From Lachnospiraceae bacterium (GTDB lineage: Bacteria > Bacillota > Clostridia > Lachnospirales > Lachnospiraceae), in NCBI GenBank assembly GCA_015057035.1, contig SVFC01000001.1, positions 248,001-312,000 on the forward strand: a DNA stretch of 64,000 nucleotides, given 5' to 3'. The first letter of the stretch is position 1; each line of letters opens with the position of its first letter. Shown one piece after another: positions 25,665-32,998 of the stretch. The position numbers and the translations under genes are program-made. The notes beneath the pieces were generated by a model. It saw only the letters and a program-made list of their open reading frames with translations, was not told the origin of the DNA and did not search any database.

Positions 25665-25877
25665 CTAATAATTCATAATGTCTGCAACTTCAGAAGCAAT
25701 AAAGGATTCGATTTGAGCATCTTCAATCTGTTGGATCTGTTTGCGCAGCTTATCAAGTTTGCCAGGAATATGACAATCTAAACACTCATATTCACGCCCA
25801 TAATGATTAGCACCACATTCTATACATGTTAAATTAGCATCAGATAATTCACTATATAATTTTCCTAAATTAGACAT
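25665..25877 (-). CDS. Small Zn-ribbon phage protein
   Basis: A 70-aa protein with CIECG ... CLDCH, a four-Cys zinc ribbon, and a C-terminal helix rich in Gln/Glu (KLDKLRKQIQQIEDAQIESF). The function is unknown. It stands just after the end of rep in the circular genome and just before the regulator, a place where DNA-binding accessory proteins are usual. Confidence 0.7.
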   Translation of the reverse strand: MSNLGKLYSELSDANLTCIECGANHYGREYECLDCHIPGKLDKLRKQIQQIEDAQIESFIASEVADIMNY

Positions 25878-25941
25878 ATTTTCACCTTAAATAGTAGCAG
25901 TAGTAGTAAGACTTCGAAATAACTAGGGTTAAACGAATAGT
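25878..25941. other. Short phage spacer with a Xer-arm-like sequence
   Basis: It contains GTAGTAGTAAG-like repeats and CTAGGGTTAAACGAATAG (25923-25940), which resembles one dif-like arm with its centre (CTAG, then TTTAACGAATA). The partner arm is poor. It may be a remnant or accessory recombinase site. Confidence 0.45.
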
Positions 25942-26286
25942 TTAAACTACTTTTTTTACAAATTGTTTCAAGTAAAATTTTTCAGCTTCTGGATCATAAT
26001 AATGTATACCTTCGAAGGAAGATACTTCTGAATCAAAAGAGTATTTATTACGACCTGGAGATGAACCTTCGAAGTCTAAATCTTGTTGGACTTCATCAAG
26101 TAAAACCCTGTATTTATCGGGGATTGAACGAGTATCAGAGCGAACAGCTTCCTGGAGATTTTGCCATCCAAAACATTCAACAAATCCTTTAATTGAACGT
26201 AAGCAGGAACTAAGCAACCAGGAAGTAACTTCGGTTTTTCTTTGAGAGAGAGTATACTTTGGTATTTCAACCTTTTCAGGTAACTG
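25942..26286 (-). pseudogene. rep: Separated C-terminal part of phage rep (114 codons)
   Basis: From the att core (LDFSE) the - frame reads on as QLPEKVEIPKYTLSQRK ... KQFVKKVV and stops at 25942, with no stop in between. There is no ribosome site at the TTG 26217 where a stand-alone frame could begin. It is in the same frame as the truncated rep across the joined repeats, so it is the missing 3' third of rep, not a separate gene, in the integrated state. Confidence 0.88.
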
Positions 26287-26315
26287 TTCGCTAAAGTCTA
26301 GTTTAACGAATAGTT
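26282..26315. other. attR, complete dif-like Xer site
   Basis: Outer arms AACTGTTCGCTAAA and TTTAACGAATAGTT are inverted repeats (12 of 14) around the six-base centre GTCTAG. The inner 28 bp have the 11-6-11 plan of Xer/dif sites. It is made of the phage end on the left and host DNA on the right, and may serve as the working dif of this chromosome. Confidence 0.82.
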
Positions 26316-26363
26316 AATGCGATAAAACAAGGTTTAAAGTACATTTCCCTATATAAACCATAC

Positions 26364-26404
26364 AAAAAAAGGAAGTCTCCATTTTAACGGAAACTTCCTT
26401 CATT
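26364..26404 (-). terminator. Terminator after the cytidylate-kinase-like gene
   Basis: GGAAGTTTCC and GGAGACTTCC pair (one mismatch) and are followed on - by TTTTTTTGT. Confidence 0.85.
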
Positions 26405-26425
26405 TTTATCATTTATTCAAATGTT

Positions 26426-27076
26426 TTATTCTACTACGATTCCTGCGTCTTTTTTCTTTTCATAATGCTTGCGGAAATCAATAATCAGATCTACGCAATC
26501 ATCTACACTAAGTTTACTTGTGTTTAACATTAAATCGTAACTACGTGTATCTCCCCATTTTTTGCAGGTGTAATAATTATAATAGCTTGCACGCTGTTTA
26601 TCATTCTTTAAAATCAAATCTTTTGCTTTATTCTCGGTAATATCTAAGCGTTTGCTAATTAATTTGATTCTATCGTCTAAATCTGCGCGAACAAAGATAT
26701 TAATGCAATCTGGATGATTTGCTAAAGCATAATCGGCACAACGACCAACAATTACGCAGGATTCTTGTTCAGCGATCTTCTTGATTGTATCAAACTGTGC
26801 CAGGAATACTTTATGATTCAATGGCATATCTAAAAAAGGTGCCGCTGCATAGCTTCCTGCTGAATATGTATCCATAACTAAGGAATATAAAAAGCTGTTG
26901 GTTGGTTTTTCGTCATGATTTTCAAAGATTTCTTCGCAAAAGCCTGAATCCTTGGCTGCATGCTGTAATAATTCTTTGTCATAGCATTTAATTCCAAGAC
27001 GTTCCGCAAGTTTTTCGCCAACTAACTGTCCCATGCTTCCAAATTCTCTACCAATTGTGTAAATGTGATTTCCCAT
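26426..27076 (-). CDS. Cytidylate kinase-like protein
   Basis: A 216-aa P-loop kinase of the cytidylate-kinase-2 type (common in Clostridia, not the main CMP kinase). It starts MGNHIYTIGREFGSMGQLVGEKLAERLG, the modified P loop of the family, and contains IVGRCADYAL and the lid Arg region RISKRLDI-like. It probably phosphorylates a nucleoside monophosphate or similar small substrate; the true substrate is unknown. It is the first host gene right of the provirus and the first on the - strand side. Confidence 0.85.
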   Translation of the reverse strand: MGNHIYTIGREFGSMGQLVGEKLAERLGIKCYDKELLQHAAKDSGFCEEIFENHDEKPTNSFLYSLVMDTYSAGSYAAAPFLDMPLNHKVFLAQFDTIKKIAEQESCVIVGRCADYALANHPDCINIFVRADLDDRIKLISKRLDITENKAKDLILKNDKQRASYYNYYTCKKWGDTRSYDLMLNTSKLSVDDCVDLIIDFRKHYEKKKDAGIVVE

Positions 27077-27157
27077 AATACCTTCACCCCTTTATACATA
27101 AATTATATGCAAATTGTGTATACGATTTATGCAATTCGTTTCTTTTATTATACTAAA

Positions 27158-28081
27158 TTATAGTCGATTTTTCAACTGAATCAGCAATTTTTCGAAATAT
27201 TCCGGCAATGGAGCCTCAAACTCTACATATTGTTGATTTGTTGGATGGATAAATCCAATGGTTTTAGCATGTAAAGTCTGTCCTTGTAGACCTTTAAATG
27301 GTGATTTTCCATTAGAATACAGTTGATCTCCCAATAAAGGATGTCCAATACTTGACATATGAACACGAATCTGATGAGTTCGGCCTGTTTCCAGTTTAAA
27401 TTGCATATAAGTATAGTTTCCAAAGCGTTCCAATACTTTATAATGAGTAATGGCAGGTTTGCCATTTTTTTCATTTATAGCCATCTTCTTTCGCTCAATT
27501 GGATGTCTTCCGATGGCACCTTCAATGGTGCCTTCATCTTCTTTTACATTTCCACATACAATGCCTTCATAGATACGATTTACACTATGAACTTTAATCT
27601 GTTCTGCAATATTTACATGACTATAATCATTTTTGCATACAATTAAAGAGCCTGTAGTGTCCATATCGATTCGATGAACGATTCCTGGACGTATTTCGCC
27701 GTTTATTCCACTTAAGCTGTCTTTGCAATGATACATAATTCCATTAACCAAAGTGCCTGAGTAATGTCCTGCAGAAGGATGAACAACCATTCCCTTTGGC
27801 TTATTTACAATCAGAAAATCATCATCTTCGTAGATAATATCCAAAGGAATATCTTCAGGTTCGATGGTGGTTTGAACAGCATCAGGAAAATGTATGGTCA
27901 CTACATCTTCCATTTTCACAGAATAACTGGCTTTTTCTGCTACATCATTTACTAAAACTGCGGAATCTTTGATTAATTTTTGAAAAAATGAACGTGAAAA
28001 ATCAGGATAAATAATGCTTAAATATTTATCTAAGCGCTCTCCTTCCTGCTCTTCCATTACTTCAAAAATGTCTGTCTTCAT
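27158..28081 (-). CDS. rluD: 23S rRNA pseudouridine synthase, RluD/RluA family
   Basis: A 307-aa enzyme. An S4 domain covers residues 12-70 (RLDKYLSIIYPDFSRSFFQKLI) and the catalytic domain carries HRIDMDTTGSLIV, whose Asp is the nucleophile, and LETGRTHQIRVHMSSIGHP. Its length matches RluD. It overlaps lspA by 4 bp, the usual lspA-rluD order of Firmicutes. Confidence 0.95.
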   Translation of the reverse strand: MKTDIFEVMEEQEGERLDKYLSIIYPDFSRSFFQKLIKDSAVLVNDVAEKASYSVKMEDVVTIHFPDAVQTTIEPEDIPLDIIYEDDDFLIVNKPKGMVVHPSAGHYSGTLVNGIMYHCKDSLSGINGEIRPGIVHRIDMDTTGSLIVCKNDYSHVNIAEQIKVHSVNRIYEGIVCGNVKEDEGTIEGAIGRHPIERKKMAINEKNGKPAITHYKVLERFGNYTYMQFKLETGRTHQIRVHMSSIGHPLLGDQLYSNGKSPFKGLQGQTLHAKTIGFIHPTNQQYVEFEAPLPEYFEKLLIQLKNRL

Positions 28082-28668
28082 TCTTTGTCCCCTTTTTTCT
28101 TAGATGGGAAAATAGTCTCAAAGTCTTCGTCTTTGTAATAGAATATTCCAAGTATAATTAATGCAAAGGCAGAACATGTAACATATATGTCTGCCACATT
28201 AAATATTGGAAAATCTATTAATTTAAAATATAAAAAATCAACAACATAATTCAATGAAACTCTGTCGATAAAATTGCCGATTGCCCCTGCAGAAAAGAAT
28301 ATTAAAATAATATCCAGATAATAAAATCTTTTTTCTGCTGGAATTCTTAAAAAAATGAGGCAAAACAATCCTAAAATTACAATGGTCATTAGAATGAAGA
28401 ACAACATTTTAACATTTAAGAATAATTGAGGATCCTTATTGAATATCTCAAACGAAAAAATCTTATGTAATAACGATACTGGATCCATTCCAAATGCAGC
28501 ACTTTGATTCTCAAGGTACTGTAATTCAAAAACGTTCTTAATAATTGGAATTGCTGGCTTGTCTTTTAAAAACAAAACTGCCACATATTTAGTTAACTGG
28601 TCCAGAGCAACGAGAATAAAAACCGCAGCTGCGCTTAGACAAATAGTTTTCTTAGATTTTTTGTTCAT
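28078..28668 (-). CDS. lspA: Lipoprotein signal peptidase (signal peptidase II)
   Basis: A 196-aa four-helix membrane aspartyl protease that cuts the signal peptide of prolipoproteins. Motifs are DQLTKYVAV, ENQSAAFG, GNFIDRV (first Asp) and FPIFNVADIYV (second Asp). It is longer than most LspA (about 160) by an insertion after AAFG, to about residue 95, as in several Lachnospiraceae. Substrates within this window include the propeller lipoprotein and the carboxypeptidase lipoprotein. Confidence 0.95.
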   Translation of the reverse strand: MNKKSKKTICLSAAAVFILVALDQLTKYVAVLFLKDKPAIPIIKNVFELQYLENQSAAFGMDPVSLLHKIFSFEIFNKDPQLFLNVKMLFFILMTIVILGLFCLIFLRIPAEKRFYYLDIILIFFSAGAIGNFIDRVSLNYVVDFLYFKLIDFPIFNVADIYVTCSAFALIILGIFYYKDEDFETIFPSKKKGDKE

Positions 28669-28683
28669 AAAAACTCCTAATAG

Positions 28684-29436
28684 TTATTTATAAAAAGAAA
28701 ACTTTACACGAAGCTTTCCTTTTTTGCTTGTTGTATTACAGTCTTCAAAAATAAAACGGCTTTTTCCACGAACAGAAATAATTGCGCCATTCGGACATGA
28801 CTGATTACAGTTAGTAATACATTTGCCATTGATAAACACTTTCTCGGATGCAAGGTATTCGGAGGCTTCCGAACGGGAGAAATGGTATGCTTTGGCAATA
28901 ATCGCATCAATTCGATTGGATGCTACCATATCATACTGCTCTTCTAGCTTAATATTCGCCTGTAAACGCGAATATTCGTGCTCTTCCGACAAATCCACCA
29001 TTGTGTTACGAATCTTCGTTAATTCGTCAAATATAAAGCTACTGATGGTATCTTCGCAAAATAGATAGTAATCATTATCAAAGCATAGAATATCTCCTAA
29101 GCATTTGCGTTCAATTCCAAGGTGCATTAATGCTCCCAGGATATCACGATGAGTAAGCTTTTCAGCAAATTTGGGATATTTCGGAGTAATATGAATGCAA
29201 CGAATTGGATAGGTCCATTCAAACATAAGAGCATCAGGGATAAAGGCTATCATCTGACGCTCTGCATTATCATATCCGCCAAAAACCTCAGAATTACAAT
29301 AAAAGGTGTTTTTCTTAGTATGATAAATATTAAGTTCATTTAAATTAAGGAAATCGCTAAAAGTTGGAATTCCCTTGATGTCTGCCTGTTTAGATAAATC
29401 AAGCAGACGCTTTGCACATAATTCTTGCTCGTTCAT
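28684..29436 (-). CDS. ylmH: S4-domain RNA-binding protein YlmH
   Basis: A 250-aa protein with an N-terminal domain (about 1-165) and an S4 RNA-binding domain at 172-235 (SNRIDAIIAKAYHFSRSEASEYLASEKVFINGK, cited by part). In Firmicutes ylmH lies beside sepF, as here. It is linked to division and stalled-ribosome handling in Gram-positives. The frame and length are normal. Confidence 0.9.
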   Translation of the reverse strand: MNEQELCAKRLLDLSKQADIKGIPTFSDFLNLNELNIYHTKKNTFYCNSEVFGGYDNAERQMIAFIPDALMFEWTYPIRCIHITPKYPKFAEKLTHRDILGALMHLGIERKCLGDILCFDNDYYLFCEDTISSFIFDELTKIRNTMVDLSEEHEYSRLQANIKLEEQYDMVASNRIDAIIAKAYHFSRSEASEYLASEKVFINGKCITNCNQSCPNGAIISVRGKSRFIFEDCNTTSKKGKLRVKFSFYK

Positions 29437-29445
29437 AGTATTCCT

Positions 29446-29988
29446 TTAAAAAGTGTAGGTGTTACTTGATCCAAAGGAATCCATAATACTCTGAATATCG
29501 CCTGAAATATCTACTCCGTTAGGAGTTGCAAGGAAGATATAGTTGGAAATCTTCTGTAAATTGCCATTCATAGCATATGTAGCACCTGATGTAAAATCAA
29601 TAATTCTCTGGGCAATTTCAACATTTAAGCCTTCCATATTGATGACTACGGTTCTACCTTCTAAGAGTGTTTCTGTAATTTCAATTTCTTCTTCAATTGA
29701 TGTTGGTTTAATTACACATACCTGCATGCTGGCACCTCCCTGCTTCTTTGAAGATTTGCTAATTGGAGTGATTTTGGAAATAGGTCTAGCCTTTTCCTTT
29801 TCTTTAACAGTTTCTTTTGCTGCAGCTTCTTTAGCAGCTTGTTTTACTTCTTTTTTAGATGGTTTCTTAGGTTCATCGTCAAAATCATCGTCATAGTAAT
29901 ATTCTTCATTGACAAAGTCATCATCATCGTATTCTTCATCATCTGGATTTAATCTCATAAAATTCAAAAAATTATCAAATATACTCAT
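29446..29988 (-). CDS. sepF: Cell division protein SepF
   Basis: A 180-aa protein that tethers FtsZ to the membrane. The N-terminus MSIFDNFLNFMRL is the amphipathic membrane helix, then comes an acidic and lysine-rich linker (20-85), and the folded domain VCVIKPTSIEEEIEITETLLEGRTV ... DFTSGATYAMNG binds FtsZ. The order ylmH-sepF-yggS is conserved. Confidence 0.95.
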   Translation of the reverse strand: MSIFDNFLNFMRLNPDDEEYDDDDFVNEEYYYDDDFDDEPKKPSKKEVKQAAKEAAAKETVKEKEKARPISKITPISKSSKKQGGASMQVCVIKPTSIEEEIEITETLLEGRTVVINMEGLNVEIAQRIIDFTSGATYAMNGNLQKISNYIFLATPNGVDISGDIQSIMDSFGSSNTYTF

Positions 29989-30004
29989 TTTATTTCACCT
30001 TATT

Positions 30005-30700
30005 TTAAATATTTGTATATACTCTTTCGCCAAAAATACTTGTACCAACACGTATCATTGTAGCGCCTTCTTCTATGGCTACCATATAATCTCCGGACAT
30101 ACCCATAGACAGTATATTCATACTTACATTATCTATGTTTTGACTATCTATGTCAACAGATAATTGTTTAATCTGACGGAAATAGAGACGATTGTCTTCT
30201 GGGTTTTCTACGTATGGAGCGATAGTCATAAGTCCCTTAATTCGAATATGTGGAAACAGTGAAATTTCTTTGATTAGAGCAAGGACTTCTTCCTTGGCTA
30301 ATCCGAATTTGCTTTCTTCTTCAGCGATATTTACTTCAATTAAAATATCAACAATTCTATTAGCTTTTTCGGCCTGTTTTTCGATTTCTTTTGCAAGTTT
30401 GAGACTATCAACGGAGTGTATCAAATAAGCTTTATCCATTAGATATTTTACTTTATTTGTTTGTAAATGACCTATCATATGCCATTTGATATCTTTTGGC
30501 AAGATTTCAAACTTATCAGAAAGTTCCTGAACTTTATTTTCGCCAAAGTCTCGAATCCCAGTAGAATATACTTCTTCCAGCATGGAAACCGGTTTCGTTT
30601 TACTTACAGCAATCAAGGTTATCTCATCGCGTTTCCTTCCGGATGTGGCACATGCTGTAAGAATGTTTTTTTCAATCATATCAAGGTTTTCAATAATCAC
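30005..30700 (-). CDS. yggS: YggS/PLPBP pyridoxal phosphate homeostasis protein
   Basis: A 231-aa alanine-racemase-fold protein. The PLP lysine lies in LIAVSKTKPV, and phosphate-binding GMSGDYMVAIEEGATMIRVG is typical. It keeps the cellular PLP level and has no known enzyme activity. The length is normal. Confidence 0.95.
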   Translation of the reverse strand: MIIENLDMIEKNILTACATSGRKRDEITLIAVSKTKPVSMLEEVYSTGIRDFGENKVQELSDKFEILPKDIKWHMIGHLQTNKVKYLMDKAYLIHSVDSLKLAKEIEKQAEKANRIVDILIEVNIAEEESKFGLAKEEVLALIKEISLFPHIRIKGLMTIAPYVENPEDNRLYFRQIKQLSVDIDSQNIDNVSMNILSMGMSGDYMVAIEEGATMIRVGTSIFGERVYTNI

Positions 30701-30712
30701 GCTTCTGCCCTC

Positions 30713-32095
30713 TTATTTTGTTATTAATTCGTGTTCTTTGATGCTGCCGGCATCCAAAGCAATATGATCATATTGTGCAATTCCATAGGATGTTTTAGTT
30801 TCAACAATGGCATATTCGCTATTTTGATATAGAATATTGATTTGTTTGAAAACAGCGTATCCTTTATTTATGTTATATACACCCTGCAACGAATCTGTAT
30901 GAGATCCAATAACATAAATGTCCTGAGACTCAGGCTTTTGTACAATATCTCCTGCTTGGACTAATTCACTATCAATATAATAGAAATCATCTGTTGCATA
31001 ATAAATGGTTGGAAGGATTTGTGAAACAATCTCTTTATTGGCTTCCTTATCATATTTTTTGATAAGTAATCCATCTACTTCGGCTGTGAAGTATTCCTTT
31101 GGAATAGTGAAAAACTCCTTGGATGTAATGGCGGAAACAGGAATTTTAAGTCCGGTGATTGCCTTCATAACTAATTCCACATCTACAAAGCGTTCGTCAG
31201 CGTATCGTATTAATCCAGTTTTAAGAGAAAGTTTCAAATAATAATTGCCATTTTTCTTCAGTACACTGCTATTTGCAGTAGTTTTGAAGTCATCCTTGCA
31301 AAAGCGAATGGTTACTGTCTTTTTTTCGTTTAGTTCCTTAGCAAGTTCTTCGTCAATGGTAATTAAAATAGTCCATTCTTCACCATTAATACGTTTATAT
31401 ACGGGCTCAGAAGCCTTTACCTGTCGATTAGATGACAAATGTGTTTTCTGATAAGAAGAATAATCCCATCCATTTTCTAACAGGTCTTCTACACTTTTGC
31501 CTTCAAAGTTATCTGTTTCAAGTAAAACAATTCCATCATACGAAGAATTGGTTTTATAAAAGGTATTGTTGGCTTCAGCCTGAGCAATTTTATCTGATAA
31601 TATTTCTAAAGCATTTTGGTTTATGGAATAATTCAATTCAGAGCTTAATGAATTAAAAAAACTATAAGAACTACTGAATTTATTCGCATCATAATTATCT
31701 AAAAACTTATCAATTTGTTTATCTATGGAAGAAATTGTTTCATCGGACATATCCTGATTCTGATGGAGTTGTGCCAATTCTTTTGAAATATTCCCAACCA
31801 TATCCATGGAATAAACAATATCTGTTGCAGATACCTTTGAACCGTTTCTTACATAATAATCTACATATCCATTGTCTGTGGCATATTCAACAGTCTCATC
31901 ACGCACGATAATTCCCTGATAAACCATATTTTGCGCGATAGAACCCTGCTGAACCTGATATTTTGCAATATCTTTCTTGGTAAAATAGGAAAAGACATTG
32001 AATAAAACGTAGATAATAATGATAAAAAAGATAACAACACCAATGTTTAATTGAAATGGATTTTTATATTTAATAATAGAATCATTTTTTGCCAA
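30713..32095 (-). CDS. HlyD-like membrane protein of the sepF region
   Basis: A 460-aa protein with one N-terminal membrane helix (about 17-37), a basic start and then two long helical segments and beta-strand domains. Annotation of close homologues is usually HlyD-family efflux adaptor. I see no partner transporter beside it. It ends 13 bp before yggS, so it is in the sepF/ylmH transcription unit and may act in cell envelope or division. The exact role is unknown. Confidence 0.65.
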   Translation of the reverse strand: MAKNDSIIKYKNPFQLNIGVVIFFIIIIYVLFNVFSYFTKKDIAKYQVQQGSIAQNMVYQGIIVRDETVEYATDNGYVDYYVRNGSKVSATDIVYSMDMVGNISKELAQLHQNQDMSDETISSIDKQIDKFLDNYDANKFSSSYSFFNSLSSELNYSINQNALEILSDKIAQAEANNTFYKTNSSYDGIVLLETDNFEGKSVEDLLENGWDYSSYQKTHLSSNRQVKASEPVYKRINGEEWTILITIDEELAKELNEKKTVTIRFCKDDFKTTANSSVLKKNGNYYLKLSLKTGLIRYADERFVDVELVMKAITGLKIPVSAITSKEFFTIPKEYFTAEVDGLLIKKYDKEANKEIVSQILPTIYYATDDFYYIDSELVQAGDIVQKPESQDIYVIGSHTDSLQGVYNINKGYAVFKQINILYQNSEYAIVETKTSYGIAQYDHIALDAGSIKEHELITK

Positions 32096-32220
32096 ATTAT
32101 TTCACCTCAAATAAATATAATTTATTGTATCATTTTTTGTTTTTAAATACAACTAAATCAAAGATGTATAAAGGTCTTTTTGCTGGTACATACTATAAAA
32201 AAATATAGGAGGAAAAATAT

Positions 32221-32427
32221 ATGAAGTTTCTCGATAATACGTTATTATCTCTGGCCATTATTGGATGCGTAAACTGGGGTCTGATCGGCTTCTTTCGATT
32301 TGATTTGGTGTCATTTATTTTTGGCGATATGACATGGATTTCCAGAATTATTTATGCATTAGTAGGTTTAAGTGGTATTTACATGTTAACTTTCTACGGA
32401 AGAATTAAGTCAAATATGATGGATTAA
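32221..32427 (+). CDS. DUF378 small membrane protein
   Basis: A 68-aa protein with two membrane helices and a conserved start LDNTLLSLAIIGCVNWGLIGFFRFDLVSFIFG, typical of DUF378. AGGAGG precedes the ATG. It is the only + gene right of the provirus and stands alone between divergent genes. The function is unknown. Confidence 0.9.
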   Translation: MKFLDNTLLSLAIIGCVNWGLIGFFRFDLVSFIFGDMTWISRIIYALVGLSGIYMLTFYGRIKSNMMD

Positions 32428-32433
32428 ATAAAA

Positions 32434-32463
32434 AAGCGCCCTGCATTATGCTGGGCGCTTAAG
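32434..32463 (-). terminator. Terminator between DUF378 and a - strand ATPase gene
   Basis: AAGCGCCC / GGGCGCTT with an eleven-base loop; on - a T tract (TTTTTTATTT) follows, so it mainly ends the - transcript, and it also lies just after the + gene. Confidence 0.85.
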
Positions 32464-32475
32464 ATACATATGTAA

Positions 32476-32898
32476 TTATAAAGCAAGAACAACCTTTGCT
32501 TTTGCACATGCTGGTAAATCTTCTTCATTTTTAGAAACGCTTAAAACAAAACGAACATTATATTTTTCACTAATTACGTCAAGTTTCTCAATTGCTTTTG
32601 CAATTTCTTCTGATGTCTTTAAGTCAGCAACTGTAAGGAAACTATCGAGGTACATTTCTTCAAGATCATTGTCCTGTGAAATAATTCCGCAAATAAATCC
32701 AACGAATTCGTCACAGTTTGAAACTGGGTAATCCATAACATTAATAAGGCGAACTTTGTTGTTCAGTTCATACATGTGCTTCTGGCTTTTGTCTAAGTAA
32801 ACAACATTACCATTTGCTACCTGAACAGCTGCATTCACCTTTGCTAAAAGTTCTTTTGTTTTTCCTTTTCCTTTTTCACCACAAATGATCTCGATCAT
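32476..32898 (-). CDS. Small P-loop protein, unknown function
   Basis: A 140-aa protein starting MIEIICGEKGKGKTKELL, a Walker A motif. It has no other recognised domain; residues 60-105 are acidic (DNDLEEMYLDSFLTVADLKTSEE). Such short stand-alone ATPases are common in Lachnospiraceae and are often mislabelled PilT-like. It has a strong GGGAGGG site. The function is not known. Confidence 0.6.
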   Translation of the reverse strand: MIEIICGEKGKGKTKELLAKVNAAVQVANGNVVYLDKSQKHMYELNNKVRLINVMDYPVSNCDEFVGFICGIISQDNDLEEMYLDSFLTVADLKTSEEIAKAIEKLDVISEKYNVRFVLSVSKNEEDLPACAKAKVVLAL

Positions 32899-32998
32899 GG
32901 CAAGTCCCTCCCGGTAATTAAATTATAATTGTGAAAATATCCAAAAAATATTTCTGAATTAAGTTAATTATAGAATAAATGCACAGAAAATTCAATCC

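Larger units (their letters stand above)
19711..26301 (-). mobile_element. Inovirus-like filamentous phage provirus, about 6.6 kb
   Basis: All ten or so genes are on -. In circular order after the origin region they are: rep, Zn-ribbon, XRE regulator, 86-aa pV-like, pVIII-like coat and terminator, Zot/pI ATPase, 45-aa coat-like, a 180-aa membrane protein, pIII-like, pVI-like. Size, gene count, small membrane coat proteins and rolling-circle Rep fit the Inoviridae/Tubulavirales pattern (M13 is 6.4 kb). There is no integrase and no pIV secretin. Ends are a 15-bp direct repeat forming half of a dif-like Xer site. That the phage is active is not known. Confidence 0.88.

Noticed and set aside
25923-25945. 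Second full Xer site in the phage
   Set aside because: Only one arm and the CTAG centre are alike; the other arm matches poorly, so it is reported only as a partial likeness.
25942-26217. Separate 91-aa phage gene from TTG 26217
   Set aside because: No ribosome site, and the frame continues upstream without a stop into the att core in the frame of rep, so it is the rep 3' part.
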